Source of the DNA: an uncultured Salinicoccus sp.
GTDB lineage: Bacteria > Bacillota > Bacilli > Staphylococcales > Salinicoccaceae
Assembly: GCA_947494965.1 (NCBI GenBank)
Contig: CANLWV010000004.1
Coordinates: forward strand, 62,001 to 126,000
DNA: 64,000 nucleotides
Direction: 5' to 3'
Made by a program: the position numbers and the translations under genes. The notes below the pieces were generated by a model, which searched no databases, had not been told where the DNA came from, and saw only the letters and a program-made list of their open reading frames with translations. Shown in pieces: positions 8,669 through 18,307 of the stretch; position 1 is the first letter of the stretch, and each line of letters starts with the position of its first letter.

Positions 8669-9880
8669 TTAAGCGAATATACCGACTACCGCAGCTGTCA
8701 GCACACTGACGAGGGATGCCCCGTAGACGAGCTTCAAGCCGAAGGTGGCGACTTTATTGCCGCTTCCATCATGCAGTCCCTTAACAGAGCCTGCAATGAT
8801 GCCGATACTTGAGAAGTTGGCGAATGACACAAGGAATACTGAAATCATCGCCTGTGATTTTCTGCTGAAATCATCTGCTATCGCGGTATAGTCGAGCATG
8901 GCCACGAACTCATTTGTGATGAGTTTTGTCGCCATCAGGCTACCTGCCTGTTGCGCTTCAGACCAAGGGATTCCGATAAGGAATGCGAGCGGCATGAAGA
9001 TGTAGCCGAGCACGTCCTGGAAGGTGATTTCCATGCCCGGGATGAGCAGGAAGACCTGGTTCAGAATCGCAATCAATGCGATATAACCGATCAGCATGGC
9101 CGCAACGGTCATCGCGACTTTGGCACCGTCCATGATGTAGTCGCCGAGAATCTGGAAGAATGATTTGCCGGCGTCCGGATTGTCATCGACATCGGCTTCA
9201 TCTTCAGCGTCGGTTACGTCGTATGGATTGAGTATGTGCACAATCACGTAAGTACCGAAAAGGTTGAGGACGATTGCGGTTACGACATACTGCGGATCGA
9301 GCATGGTCATGTAGGCGCCGACGATGGATAGTGATACAGAACTCATCGCCTGTGCCGAGAGTGTGTAGAGACGGTGTTTCGGCAGGTGCGGCAGTTGGTT
9401 CTTCAGTGAGATGAACACTTCCGATTGCCCAAGGAGCATGGATGCAGCACCGTTGTAGGACTCAAGATAACCCATACCAGTCACTTTTGTAAGCAGTATG
9501 CCAAGTCCGCGGATGATGAGCGGCAGTATCTTCGTGTACTGCAGTATACCGATCAGGGCGGATATGACGATGATCGGAAGGAGGACGTTGAAGAAGAATA
9601 CGTCGGCAGCGCCGCCGTCTTCGCCTACCGCCAGATCCCCCATGACGAAGCCGACCCCTTCAGCTGCGAAGCCGAGCAGGGCGTTGAACCCGTTTGCCAG
9701 ACCTTCTATGACGAATTGGCCTGCGCCGGTGGACAGGAGGACGAATGCAAAAACCAATTGGAGCGCAAGCAGGATGATGATGTTCTTCCATTTTCTGAAC
9801 GCAAGCCTGCGGTTGCTGCTGACGAGCCAAGCCAGGAAGAATGTAAACAGGATACCGATTATTCCCATTAGAATACTCAA
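8669..9880 (-). CDS. nupC: Concentrative nucleoside transporter NupC
   Basis: A 403-residue sodium- or proton-coupled nucleoside symporter of the CNT family. It has an N-terminal set of three helices, a central Gate domain and the C-terminal nucleoside-transport domain with NFSSIGIIAGSVKGL. A hydrophilic acidic loop (DVTDAEDEADVDD) sits mid-protein. TTG 9880 is preferred as start because GAGGTG is spaced six bases before it; the in-frame GTG at 9889 overlaps that site. nupC next to ctsR is the order known in Staphylococcus aureus. A perfect cre box lies in its promoter, so import is probably subject to CcpA carbon catabolite control. Confidence 0.88.
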   Translation of the reverse strand: MSILMGIIGILFTFFLAWLVSSNRRLAFRKWKNIIILLALQLVFAFVLLSTGAGQFVIEGLANGFNALLGFAAEGVGFVMGDLAVGEDGGAADVFFFNVLLPIIVISALIGILQYTKILPLIIRGLGILLTKVTGMGYLESYNGAASMLLGQSEVFISLKNQLPHLPKHRLYTLSAQAMSSVSLSIVGAYMTMLDPQYVVTAIVLNLFGTYVIVHILNPYDVTDAEDEADVDDNPDAGKSFFQILGDYIMDGAKVAMTVAAMLIGYIALIAILNQVFLLIPGMEITFQDVLGYIFMPLAFLIGIPWSEAQQAGSLMATKLITNEFVAMLDYTAIADDFSRKSQAMISVFLVSFANFSSIGIIAGSVKGLHDGSGNKVATFGLKLVYGASLVSVLTAAVVGIFA

Positions 9881-9977
9881 TATTTTCACCTCATAGAGTT
9901 AATTTTTAGCCATTATATCAATGTAGTCTAAATGAATGACTGTATGCGTCTGGAACGATGGATATGTATCCTGGTTA

Positions 9978-10006
9978 ATTATAATGCAAACGTTTACAGA
10001 AATAAA
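9978..10006 (-). promoter_or_regulatory. nupC promoter with CcpA cre box
   Basis: On the minus strand, TATAAT (9983-9978) has TTTATT 17 bp upstream. The sequence ATGCAAACGTTTACA at 9984-9998 fits the cre consensus WTGNAANCGNWNNCW at every fixed position and fills the spacer between the -35 and -10, an arrangement expected for repression. Confidence 0.7.
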
Positions 10007-10030
10007 GGGCGAATCCATGAAACTTTCCAT

Positions 10031-10079
10031 TTGCTATATTGAATCACAGCTTATATAATCAAAGTCAAAGAAGGTCAAA
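10031..10079 (+). promoter_or_regulatory. ctsR operon promoter and CtsR operator
   Basis: TTGCTA (10031-10036), 17-bp spacer, TATAAT (10054-10059). Four bases downstream, 10063-10079 reads AGTCAAAGAAGGTCAAA, an exact match to the CtsR heptad repeat RGTCAAA-NAN-RGTCAAA. The operator covers the transcription start and ends just before the ctsR ribosome-binding site. Confidence 0.92.
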
Positions 10080-10091
10080 AGAGGTGATGAA

Positions 10092-10559
10092 ATGCGTAAC
10101 ATGTCAGATATAATTGAACAGTACCTCAAAAAGCTGATAGAAGAGTCCGGCACTGAGGTCGTCGAAATAAAACGTGCGCACATCGCAGAAAAGTTCGATT
10201 GTGTGCCTTCGCAGCTCAACTACGTAATAAAGACGCGCTTTACCAACGAGCACGGTTACACGGTGGAGAGTAAAAGAGGTGGCGGCGGGTATATACGGAT
10301 CACTAAAGTCGAGACGCATTCCAAAGCGGAATACCTTGCCCATCTGAAGCAGTTGGTCGGGGATCAGCTGTCGCAGCAGAATGCCAAACATATTATCCAG
10401 TCGTTGTATGAAAACGAAGTGGTGACGCAAAAAGAGGCGAAGATCATAAGTGCTGTAATGGACCGTGAGACGTTGATGCTCGAGTTGCCGTATCGGGATC
10501 GTCTGCGGGCGAAGATACTCAAGAGGGTGATGGATGTCATCCTCTACAGTGAGGAGTGA
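10092..10559 (+). CDS. ctsR: Transcriptional repressor of class III heat-shock genes CtsR
   Basis: A 155-residue dimeric repressor of clp genes. The N-terminal winged helix binds the heptad repeat just upstream, and the glycine-rich wing is visible as RGGGGYIRI near residue 62, which acts as the heat sensor in this family. The C-terminal half is the dimerisation and McsB-contact region. The gene begins 12 bases after the end of its own operator, so autoregulation is direct. The ribosome-binding site GAGGTGATG precedes ATG 10092. It heads the operon ctsR-mcsA-mcsB-clpC as in all staphylococci. Confidence 0.96.
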   Translation: MRNMSDIIEQYLKKLIEESGTEVVEIKRAHIAEKFDCVPSQLNYVIKTRFTNEHGYTVESKRGGGGYIRITKVETHSKAEYLAHLKQLVGDQLSQQNAKHIIQSLYENEVVTQKEAKIISAVMDRETLMLELPYRDRLRAKILKRVMDVILYSEE

Positions 10560-10563
10560 TGGA

Positions 10564-11082
10564 ATGAAGTGTGAGTCATGTAACGAAAGGGAAGCGAGCA
10601 TCCATATATCGAAAGGCGATGGACTCGAGAAGAGCGAGCGGTTTTTGTGTGAACAATGTGCCAATGCCTCATTTGAGAATGATTTCAGCTATCCGGATGA
10701 CACCTTCAATATCCAGAAACTGCTCCAATCGCTGTCCCAACAGCCTGGGTTGCATCAGCAGCAGAAAAAACCGCTGCAGTGCGGCACTTGCGGATCGACC
10801 TTAAACAGCATCGTCCAGTCCGGAAAGTTCGGCTGTCCCGATTGCTACCGCACATTCGAGGCACGTCTGCCGGATATCGTAGCCCGTGTGCAGGCCAACC
10901 AGACTGAGCATGTCGGCAAGATACCGGAGAAGTCGAAGGAATACTTGAAGACGAAGCGTAAGATGGAGCAGTTGAAAGCCAAGCTCCAGGCGCTCATCGA
11001 TACCCAGGAATTCGAAGAAGCGGCGATCGTCAGAGATGAGATACGCGCTTTGGAAAAGGCGGGTGAAGACGATGGAATATAA
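10564..11082 (+). CDS. mcsA: McsA, activator of protein arginine kinase
   Basis: A 172-residue zinc-binding adaptor that stimulates the kinase McsB and modulates CtsR. It has CxxC pairs at the N-terminus (MKCESC, CEQC) and mid-protein (CGTCGS, CPDCY), consistent with two zinc sites. A C-terminal UVR motif (LQALIDTQEFEEAAIVRDE) resembles the one in ClpC and UvrB. ATG 10564 follows GAGGAG, four bases after ctsR stops. The gene overlaps mcsB by 11 bp, so translation is coupled. Confidence 0.95.
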   Translation: MKCESCNEREASIHISKGDGLEKSERFLCEQCANASFENDFSYPDDTFNIQKLLQSLSQQPGLHQQQKKPLQCGTCGSTLNSIVQSGKFGCPDCYRTFEARLPDIVARVQANQTEHVGKIPEKSKEYLKTKRKMEQLKAKLQALIDTQEFEEAAIVRDEIRALEKAGEDDGI

Positions 11083-12100
11083 AAACATCAGCCCATGGAT
11101 GCATGATGTAAAAGAGCAGCCGGTCGAAATGTCGACCCGCATCCGCCTGGCACGCAACATCGACCATATCCCCTACCCCCATATGATGCAGAACAGCAGT
11201 GGGATCGAGCAGATCCTGGAGCGTCTGGACGGGGTACTTGAAGAGTATGACCAGAAGGATATGGCGGACCTTAAATTTGAAGACAAGGCGCTGCTTGTCG
11301 AGAAGCATCTGGTGAGTCCGCTGTTCACCAAGCAAGGACTGAAGAACTACACCAGTGAAGATGAGTCGATCTCCGTCATGGTGAATGAAGAAGACCATCT
11401 GCGCATCCAGGCGATGGGGTCATGCCAGTCCATGATGGACATCTACCGGAAGGCCAACGATATAGATGACCGGATCGAACACGAACTGGACTACGCCTTT
11501 GATGAGCGGTACGGTTATCTGACAGCTTGTCCGACGAATGTCGGCACAGGTCTCCGGGCGTCTGTGATGCTGCATCTCCCGGCACTCACTTCAAGCAAAC
11601 GCATCCAGCGCATGGCTGGAAATTTGAGCCGTTTCGGGTTCGTATTAAGGGGAATATATGGAGAGGGTTCCGTACCGCTCGGCCATATCTATCAGCTGTC
11701 CAACCAGTTGACGCTCGGGCAGACGGAGGAAGAGATCATCACCACCTTGGACGAACTGAAGCAGAGGATCATCGAAGAGGAACTTGAGATGCGCTCATGG
11801 CTTGAAGATGAACATCTCCTGGACGTAAAAGATGCGGTCCACCGCTCGCTCGGCCTTTTGGGACATGCCTATAAGCTGTCTTTGAACGAGGCGGCGAAGT
11901 GCTTGAGCGACATCAAGTTCGGAATCGACCTCGGTCTTATCGAACACCCACATTTTCATTTCCAGAAATGGATTCAACTCATCCAGCCGGCATTCATCAA
12001 AATGCGTCTGAATGATAAAGAAGGCACATACACATCACTGGAGCAGGCTGTTGAAGAAGAGCGTGCAACAATGATGAGATATTTAATAGGAGGGGAATAA
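11072..12100 (+). CDS. mcsB: Protein arginine kinase McsB
   Basis: A 342-residue phosphagen-kinase-like enzyme that phosphorylates arginines on CtsR and on client proteins, marking them for ClpCP. Family motifs are STRIRLARNI near residue 22, NEEDHLRIQ near 108, and CPTNVGTGLRASVMLHLP near 153, which holds the catalytic loop and Cys. RGIYGEGS near 194 matches the nucleotide-contact loop. ATG 11072 lies inside the end of mcsA; a longer upstream reading (to 11036) is not supported by a ribosome-binding site. It is followed by clpC after 3 bp. Confidence 0.95.
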   Translation: MEYKNISPWMHDVKEQPVEMSTRIRLARNIDHIPYPHMMQNSSGIEQILERLDGVLEEYDQKDMADLKFEDKALLVEKHLVSPLFTKQGLKNYTSEDESISVMVNEEDHLRIQAMGSCQSMMDIYRKANDIDDRIEHELDYAFDERYGYLTACPTNVGTGLRASVMLHLPALTSSKRIQRMAGNLSRFGFVLRGIYGEGSVPLGHIYQLSNQLTLGQTEEEIITTLDELKQRIIEEELEMRSWLEDEHLLDVKDAVHRSLGLLGHAYKLSLNEAAKCLSDIKFGIDLGLIEHPHFHFQKWIQLIQPAFIKMRLNDKEGTYTSLEQAVEEERATMMRYLIGGE

Positions 12101-12103
12101 AGT

Positions 12104-14542
12104 ATGCTATTTGGACGACTGACAGAACGTGCACAGAAAGTATTGGCGTATGCACAGGAAGAAGCGATCAACCTCAAGCATTCGAACATCGGGACAGAAC
12201 ATCTTCTGCTCGGGCTTGCGAAGGAAAATGAGGGCATCGCGGCAAAAGTGCTCGTCTCCTTCAACATCACAGAAGAGAAGGTCAAAGAAGAAGTGTTCAA
12301 CCTGATCAACGAAGGGACGGAACCATCGTCTTCCATCCATTACACGCCGAGAGCCAAAAAGGTGATCGAACTGTCTATGGACGAAGCACGTAAGCTCCAC
12401 CATAATTTCGTCGGGACAGAACATCTCCTGCTCGGCCTGATAAGGGAGAGCGAAGGTGTGGCGGCACGCGTGCTGGCCAATCTTGACTTGAACATCACAA
12501 AAGCGCGGGCGGCCGTCATCAAAATGCTCGGCAATCCGGACGCATTCCAGCAAAAGGACAATCTGAAGAAAGATCACAATACACCGACGCTCGACTCCCT
12601 TGCCCGGGACCTGACGCAGATCGCACGTGATGAGATGCTCGATCCGGTAATCGGACGCTCCAAAGAGATCACCCGTGTAATCGAGGTGCTGAGCAGAAGG
12701 ACTAAGAACAACCCTGTCCTGATCGGTGAAGCAGGTGTCGGTAAGACAGCCATCGCTGAAGGGATGGCACAGGCCATCGTCAAAAATGAAGTGCCTGAGA
12801 CGCTGAAGGATAAGCGTATCATGTCATTGGATATGGGTACGGTCGTTGCGGGTACGAAATACCGCGGTGAATTCGAAGAGCGCATGAAGAAAATGATGGA
12901 CGAAATCCATAAGGCCGGCAACGTCGTGCTCTTCATCGATGAGCTCCATACGTTAATCGGTGCGGGCGGCGCAGAAGGTGCAATCGATGCATCCAATATC
13001 CTGAAGCCGGCACTGGCACGTGGTGAGCTGCAGTGCATCGGTGCCACGACGCTCGAAGAATACCGTAAGCATATAGAAAAAGACGCGGCATTGGAACGTC
13101 GCTTCCAGCCTGTCCAGGTGAATGAACCGAGTGTTGAAGATGCGATCCTCATCCTTAGAGGACTGAGGGACCGCTACGAAGCGCACCACAGGATCACAAT
13201 CACAGATGAGGCGCTTGAAGCGGCGGCGATCATGAGTAACCGTTATGTACAGGACAGGTACCTGCCGGATAAGGCAATCGACCTGATTGACGAGGCATCC
13301 TCTAAAGTGAGGCTCAGAAGCTATACCTCTCCTCCAGATCTGAAAGATCTTGAAAGTAAGCTTGAAGCCGTCAAGAAAGAAAAGGATTCCGCGGTGCAGA
13401 GCCAGGAATTTGAAGCGGCGGCAAGCTACCGGGACAAGCAGAGCAAACTTGAAGCAGAACTCAAAAAACGCGAGGATGACTGGAAGAAGGAACAGGGCCA
13501 GGCTTCTCAATCCGTTGAAAAGAGCGACATCGAACTGGTCATCAGCGGCATCACCGGCATACCACTGGCCAAGATTGCAGAAGAGGAGTCAGAGCGCCTG
13601 CTGAACTTGGAGAGCATCCTGCATGACCGTGTAATCGGCCAGGAAGATGCAGTGGCCTCCATTTCAAAAGCGGTCAGACGTGCCCGTGCAGGCTTGAAGA
13701 ATCCTAAGCGTCCGATCGGAAGCTTCATCTTCCTCGGTCCGACAGGTGTGGGTAAAACAGAACTTGCCCGTGCCCTCAGTGAATCGATGTTCGGTGAGGA
13801 AGAAGCCATGATCCGCGTCGATATGAGTGAGTACATGGAGAAGCATTCCGTCTCCCGTCTCGTTGGTTCGCCTCCTGGCTACGTCGGCTATGATGATGGT
13901 GGGCAACTGACGGAAAAAGTGAGGAGAAAACCTTATTCCCTCGTCCTGTTTGACGAAATCGAAAAGGCCCACCCTGATGTATTCAATATGCTTCTGCAAG
14001 TGTTGGATGATGGCCGCTTGACCGATTCGAACGGCCGCACCGTCGATTTCCGCAACACGATCATCGTCATGACATCGAACGTCGGCGCCCAGGAACTCAA
14101 GGACAACAAGTTCGTAGGATTCGGCACGACAGACGATAGCCAGGACTACGATACGATCAGAAGCACGATGATGAAAGAGCTCAAAAACACATTCCGTCCG
14201 GAATTCATCAACCGTGTGGATGACATCATCGTCTTCCACAGCCTCGAGAAGAAACACCTCAAACAGATCGTCTCACTTATGATCGATCAGCTGAGAGACC
14301 GTCTCAGCGGCCAGGATATCCATCTTGAAGTGACGGATTCGGCCAAAGAGAAAATCGCTGATGAAGGCTATGATCCGGAATACGGCGCAAGGCCGCTTGC
14401 ACGGTCCATACAGCGTCACATTGAGGATCGTCTCAGCGAGTCCCTCCTATCTGGGGAAGAGCTTGAAGGCAAAGTCGTCACGATCGACTACAAAAATGAT
14501 GAATTCGACGTAAAAACTAAAGACGCAGTGGCGGCGGAATAG
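12104..14542 (+). CDS. clpC: ATP-dependent Clp protease ATP-binding subunit ClpC
   Basis: An 812-residue Hsp100 unfoldase that feeds substrates to ClpP. The N-terminal Clp repeat domain (two copies of the EHLLLGL motif) binds arginine-phosphorylated clients. AAA-1 has Walker A GEAGVGKT near residue 208. A UVR-containing middle domain spans about 415-460. AAA-2 has GPTGVGKTE near 545, and the sensor and arginine-finger segment includes [13 protein letters not shown]. Length and order are those of firmicute ClpC. It is the last gene of the CtsR operon and ends in a strong terminator. Confidence 0.97.
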   Translation: MLFGRLTERAQKVLAYAQEEAINLKHSNIGTEHLLLGLAKENEGIAAKVLVSFNITEEKVKEEVFNLINEGTEPSSSIHYTPRAKKVIELSMDEARKLHHNFVGTEHLLLGLIRESEGVAARVLANLDLNITKARAAVIKMLGNPDAFQQKDNLKKDHNTPTLDSLARDLTQIARDEMLDPVIGRSKEITRVIEVLSRRTKNNPVLIGEAGVGKTAIAEGMAQAIVKNEVPETLKDKRIMSLDMGTVVAGTKYRGEFEERMKKMMDEIHKAGNVVLFIDELHTLIGAGGAEGAIDASNILKPALARGELQCIGATTLEEYRKHIEKDAALERRFQPVQVNEPSVEDAILILRGLRDRYEAHHRITITDEALEAAAIMSNRYVQDRYLPDKAIDLIDEASSKVRLRSYTSPPDLKDLESKLEAVKKEKDSAVQSQEFEAAASYRDKQSKLEAELKKREDDWKKEQGQASQSVEKSDIELVISGITGIPLAKIAEEESERLLNLESILHDRVIGQEDAVASISKAVRRARAGLKNPKRPIGSFIFLGPTGVGKTELARALSESMFGEEEAMIRVDMSEYMEKHSVSRLVGSPPGYVGYDDGGQLTEKVRRKPYSLVLFDEIEKAHPDVFNMLLQVLDDGRLTDSNGRTVDFRNTIIVMTSNVGAQELKDNKFVGFGTTDDSQDYDTIRSTMMKELKNTFRPEFINRVDDIIVFHSLEKKHLKQIVSLMIDQLRDRLSGQDIHLEVTDSAKEKIADEGYDPEYGARPLARSIQRHIEDRLSESLLSGEELEGKVVTIDYKNDEFDVKTKDAVAAE

Positions 14543-14549
14543 ATGCATA

Positions 14550-14581
14550 AAGGCCGGGCGGATCCACCGCCCGGCCTTTTT
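14550..14581 (+). terminator. ctsR operon terminator
   Basis: A 12-bp GC-rich stem (AAGGCCGGGCGG, 14550-14561, with 14567-14578), a five-base loop and a T-run, directly after clpC. Confidence 0.93.
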
Positions 14582-14689
14582 CTTCATATTCTATCCAGAA
14601 TGGTGGTTCTGATGGCTACCACTTTAAAATTACATGTAATAGTTATACACTATATAATAATAAAATCGAACTACAGGAGAGGCTTATAT

Positions 14690-16063
14690 ATGGCGAAAGC
14701 GAAAAATGTTTTTGAATGCATGGCCTGCGGACATGAATCGCCGAAATGGATGGGCAGATGCCCGAATTGCGGTGCCTGGAACCAGATGGAGGAAAAGATC
14801 GTCCATAAGGAAACAAAGGGCAGGGGAACTTTCGGCAAGGTGGAATCCGACACCAGACAACGCAGCCAGAAACTTGAACGGGTCAAGAAAAGCCACACGC
14901 CAAGGACGAAGACGCAAAGTCCCGAGTTCGACCGGGTGCTCGGCGGGGGCGTAGTGAACGGCTCATTGATTCTGATCGGCGGGGACCCGGGCATCGGCAA
15001 ATCGACCATCCTGCTGCAGACGGCCCTCGCCCTATCCGAGAAACACGAAGTGCTGTATGTTTCAGGCGAGGAATCGACAGAACAGATCAAGCTTCGGGCG
15101 GACCGTCTGCTGGAATCAAGCGACAACCTCAATGTCTACAGCGAGACGAACCTCTACTACATCCACGACGAAATAAAGCGGCTGGACCCCGATTTCCTCA
15201 TCATCGATTCGATCCAGACCATCTTCAATCCGGATGTGACGAGCGCCCCGGGCAGTGTGGCGCAAGTCAGGGAATGTACCCAAAGTCTCATGAATATCGC
15301 CAAAAGCGGCAACATCGCAACATTCATCGTCGGGCATGTGACGAAAGATGGGCAGATTGCCGGCCCGCGGCTGCTTGAACATATGGTGGATACGGTCCTT
15401 TACTTTGAAGGGGATCAGCACCATACCTACAGGATGCTGCGTGCCGTCAAAAACCGCTTCGGATCGACGAATGAAATGGGCATGTTCGAGATGAAGAATG
15501 AAGGCCTCAAAGAAGTGCTCAACCCTTCTGAAATATTCCTTGAAGAGCGTTCGAAGAATGTACCAGGTTCAGCGATCGTGGCCACCATGGAAGGTACTCG
15601 CGCCCTGTTGGTTGAAGTCCAGGCGCTTGTGACGCCGACCCATTTCCACAACCCAAGACGCATGGCGACCGGCGTCGACCATAACCGCCTATCACTCCTC
15701 ATGGCGGTGCTCGAGAAAAGCGAAGGGCTGCTTATGCAGCAGCATGACGCCTACATCAAAGTGGCCGGTGGCGTCCGACTCGATGAGCCTGCAGTCGACC
15801 TCAGCATCGTCGTCAGCATCGCTTCGAGCTTCAAGGGCGCCTCGATAAGAGGGGACGACTGCTTTATCGGAGAGGTCGGATTGACCGGCGAAGTCAGGCG
15901 GGTCACCAAAATAGAACAGCGTCTGCAGGAGGCTGCCAAGCTTGGCTTCAACCGCGCCGTCATCCCAGCTTCCAACATGAGTGGCTTGAATGTGCCGGAT
16001 GGTATAGAAGTTGTAAGTGTGCGCAATCTGAAGGATGCCCTGAAGATGGCGATATCCAAATAA
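14690..16063 (+). CDS. radA: DNA repair protein RadA
   Basis: A 457-residue RecA-like helicase that processes recombination intermediates. Order of domains: an N-terminal C4 zinc finger (CMACG...CPNCG, residues 10-30), an ATPase core with Walker [11 protein letters not shown] near 97, the RadA-specific KNRFGSTNE near 254, and a C-terminal Lon-like domain. The start at ATG 14690 is fixed by CAGGAGAGG and by the zinc finger following immediately; the open frame extends 49 codons further upstream through the clpC terminator, which is not plausible coding. Downstream pinX begins 18 bp later. Confidence 0.95.
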   Translation: MAKAKNVFECMACGHESPKWMGRCPNCGAWNQMEEKIVHKETKGRGTFGKVESDTRQRSQKLERVKKSHTPRTKTQSPEFDRVLGGGVVNGSLILIGGDPGIGKSTILLQTALALSEKHEVLYVSGEESTEQIKLRADRLLESSDNLNVYSETNLYYIHDEIKRLDPDFLIIDSIQTIFNPDVTSAPGSVAQVRECTQSLMNIAKSGNIATFIVGHVTKDGQIAGPRLLEHMVDTVLYFEGDQHHTYRMLRAVKNRFGSTNEMGMFEMKNEGLKEVLNPSEIFLEERSKNVPGSAIVATMEGTRALLVEVQALVTPTHFHNPRRMATGVDHNRLSLLMAVLEKSEGLLMQQHDAYIKVAGGVRLDEPAVDLSIVVSIASSFKGASIRGDDCFIGEVGLTGEVRRVTKIEQRLQEAAKLGFNRAVIPASNMSGLNVPDGIEVVSVRNLKDALKMAISK

Positions 16064-16081
16064 AACAGGAGGTGAATGGTT

Positions 16082-17137
16082 ATGTTGCGATACCTGCTCT
16101 ATGTATTGTATGTATTGATCGGGATTTCCTTAGGTGTCTGGCTGATGCCTTTAATATTTCAAATTCTGCCTTGGGACGTTCCGCTCATCTTGGACAATGT
16201 GCTCGTCTTCGGGCTTTCGGGTCTGCTTCTTTTTCTCGTCTTCTTCTCATGGACCCTCCCCAAAGTCGAAAGTCTCATAAGACGGAGCGAGGGCCTCATC
16301 TTGAACCGGAGTCTTGCAGAGATTGTATCCGCTACATTGGGGACGCTTATCGGACTGCTGATTGCTGTTTTGATATCCCTTTTGATAAATGCCATGGACA
16401 TTCCCATAGTCCGCGACATCGTCCCGTTTATAGTGGCTGTGATCCTCGGATACCTCGGGTTTCAGATTGGGCTCAAGAAATTCGGCGAGGTGCTTGATTT
16501 CCTGCCGGGCAACTTCTCCAAATCTAAGGAAAAAGAATATAGGAACCATAAAAAATTCCTTGATACGAGTGCGATCATAGATGGTAGAATAGTGGATGTA
16601 GCAAAAACCGGCTTCATTGAAGGTGTTCTTGTCATCCCGCAGTTCGTGCTTGACGAACTCCAATTGATCGCCGACGCCACCGACCCGATCAAGCGTGATA
16701 AGGGGCAGCGGGGCCTGGATATGTTGAATGCCCTGCAGAAGCAGAATGCGGCCGAGGTTGAAATCAGGGACGTCGAGTATGACAAGCTTGATGTAGACCA
16801 CCAGCTGATTGAAATTGCAAAGGCTGAAAAAGGTGCCATCATAACGACCGATTATAACCTTAATAAGGTGTGCCAGCTCCACCAGATAAAAGTACTCAAT
16901 GTAAATGAGCTCTCCGATGCCATCAAAATGGCCGTCATCCAAGGGGATCGGTTCAGCCTGCTCGTCTCAAAGACGGGCAAGGAAGAAAACCAGGGCGTCG
17001 GATATCTGGAAGACGGTACAATGGTGGTCGTTGAAGATGGCAAGGCAGACATCAACAAAACCATCACCGTGGAAGTCGTCAGTGTGCTCCAGACCAATTC
17101 AGGACGTATCGTGTTTGCAAAGAGAGTGAGGAAATGA
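16082..17137 (+). CDS. PIN/TRAM domain protein (YacL/PinX)
   Basis: A 351-residue membrane-anchored putative RNase. Four transmembrane helices occupy the first 120 residues, followed by a PIN nuclease domain beginning at FLDTSAIIDGRI (about 160) with the usual acidic residues, and a C-terminal TRAM RNA-binding segment (about 290-350). ATG 16082 lies nine bases after AGGAGG; the ATG at 16076 is too close to it. Its stop codon overlaps the ispD start (TGATG). It occupies the radA-yacL position conserved in Bacillus and Staphylococcus. The cellular target is not known from sequence. Confidence 0.9.
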   Translation: MLRYLLYVLYVLIGISLGVWLMPLIFQILPWDVPLILDNVLVFGLSGLLLFLVFFSWTLPKVESLIRRSEGLILNRSLAEIVSATLGTLIGLLIAVLISLLINAMDIPIVRDIVPFIVAVILGYLGFQIGLKKFGEVLDFLPGNFSKSKEKEYRNHKKFLDTSAIIDGRIVDVAKTGFIEGVLVIPQFVLDELQLIADATDPIKRDKGQRGLDMLNALQKQNAAEVEIRDVEYDKLDVDHQLIEIAKAEKGAIITTDYNLNKVCQLHQIKVLNVNELSDAIKMAVIQGDRFSLLVSKTGKEENQGVGYLEDGTMVVVEDGKADINKTITVEVVSVLQTNSGRIVFAKRVRK

Positions 17138-17814
17138 TGAAATACACAGTAATCATCCCGGCTGCCGGCATGGGAAGCAGGATGAACACGGATTATAACA
17201 AGATCTTCATCCCCCTCGGTGAATCGCCGGTCATACGCATGACCGTGGAGAAATTTGAGGCGGACCCAGACTGCAACGCCATTTATCTTGCCGGCCGCAA
17301 GAATGAAATCGACACCCTCCATGAGATCTTGGCAGGATGCACAAAAGTCAGGGGCATAATCGAAGGTGGGAAAGAGCGGCAGCACAGTATATATAACGTG
17401 CTCAGCGCGATTGAACCGGCAGATTACGTATTCGTCCATGACGGCGCCCGGCCCTTTGTTTCAAAAGAGACGCTTACCCATCTGAAGGAAGCGGTGCCGG
17501 TCCATAAGGCAGTGATCTGCGGAGTGAAGCCGAAAGATACGTTGAAGCGCATAGATGGCAGCACCGTCGAGGCGACCATCGACCGTGACCGGGTGGTTGC
17601 GGTCCACACCCCTCAGGCGTTCGACTACGAATTGTTGGTGTCCGCCTACCGGAATGCACTGGAAAACGAACTGTCGGTCACCGACGATTCAATGATGGTG
17701 GAAGCGTTGGGCGTAAGCGTCCATGTCACCCCGTCGACATATGATAATATTAAGATAACGACCAGGGAAGATCTGAAAGTGGCAGAATCCATCATGAATA
17801 AAAGGGAGGGATGA
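17137..17814 (+). CDS. ispD: 2-C-methyl-D-erythritol 4-phosphate cytidylyltransferase IspD
   Basis: A 225-residue enzyme that makes CDP-methylerythritol, step three of the MEP isoprenoid pathway. The CTP-binding loop is PAAGMGSRM near residue 8; [10 protein letters not shown] and the Lys/Arg residues of PQAF and [10 protein letters not shown] are as expected. Its sequence family also includes ribitol-5-phosphate cytidylyltransferase TarI, but the immediate neighbour ispF settles the assignment. It overlaps the pinX stop by one base. Staphylococcus species lack this gene and use mevalonate, so its presence separates this organism from that genus. Confidence 0.92.
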   Translation: MKYTVIIPAAGMGSRMNTDYNKIFIPLGESPVIRMTVEKFEADPDCNAIYLAGRKNEIDTLHEILAGCTKVRGIIEGGKERQHSIYNVLSAIEPADYVFVHDGARPFVSKETLTHLKEAVPVHKAVICGVKPKDTLKRIDGSTVEATIDRDRVVAVHTPQAFDYELLVSAYRNALENELSVTDDSMMVEALGVSVHVTPSTYDNIKITTREDLKVAESIMNKREG

Positions 17815-17815
17815 C

Positions 17816-18307
17816 ATGTTAAGGATTGGACACGGCTTTGATGTGCATGCATTTGAAGAAGGCCGCCCGCTGATCGTCGGCGGCATTGATATCCCGCACG
17901 ACCGCGGACTTAAAGGGCATTCTGATGCAGATGTGCTGCTCCATACCGTTGCCGATGCGATACTCGGGGCGCTTGCGCTTGGCGATATCGGCAAGTTTTT
18001 CCCGGACACGGATGAGGCCTTCAAGGATATGGACTCGAAAGTGCTGCTTGGAGAAGTAGTGGGGATGATGCACGAAAAAGGATATATCATAGGGAACATC
18101 GACGCCGTCATAATGGCTGAGGCGCCGAAGTTCAGACCGCATATCGATGCTATGCGCGAGGTTACCGCGTCTCTTCTTGAGACGTCGGTGGACAACGTCA
18201 ACATCAAGGCGACGACGACCGAAAAACTCGGATTCACAGGCAGGGGCGAGGGCATCGCTTCTGAGGCTGTAGTATTAATAGAAAAACGGAGGAATGATCA
18301 TGAGTAA
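17816..18307 (+). CDS. ispF: 2-C-methyl-D-erythritol 2,4-cyclodiphosphate synthase IspF
   Basis: A 163-residue trimeric zinc enzyme that cyclises CDP-methylerythritol phosphate to the cyclodiphosphate in the MEP pathway. Signature motifs are GFDVHAF (8-14), [12 protein letters not shown] with metal ligands near 42, and [16 protein letters not shown] near the C-terminus. It starts one base after ispD stops and overlaps gltX by 8 bp, so pinX-ispD-ispF-gltX read as one transcript. This is the Bacillus subtilis gene order. Confidence 0.95.
   Translation: MLRIGHGFDVHAFEEGRPLIVGGIDIPHDRGLKGHSDADVLLHTVADAILGALALGDIGKFFPDTDEAFKDMDSKVLLGEVVGMMHEKGYIIGNIDAVIMAEAPKFRPHIDAMREVTASLLETSVDNVNIKATTTEKLGFTGRGEGIASEAVVLIEKRRNDHE

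Noticed and set aside
10104-10664. Minus-strand open frame opposite ctsR
   Set aside because: Shadow of ctsR and mcsA, without a ribosome-binding site or family features.
17137-17814. TarI (ribitol-5-phosphate cytidylyltransferase) instead of IspD
   Set aside because: The family overlaps in sequence, but ispF directly follows and no teichoic-acid genes are nearby.
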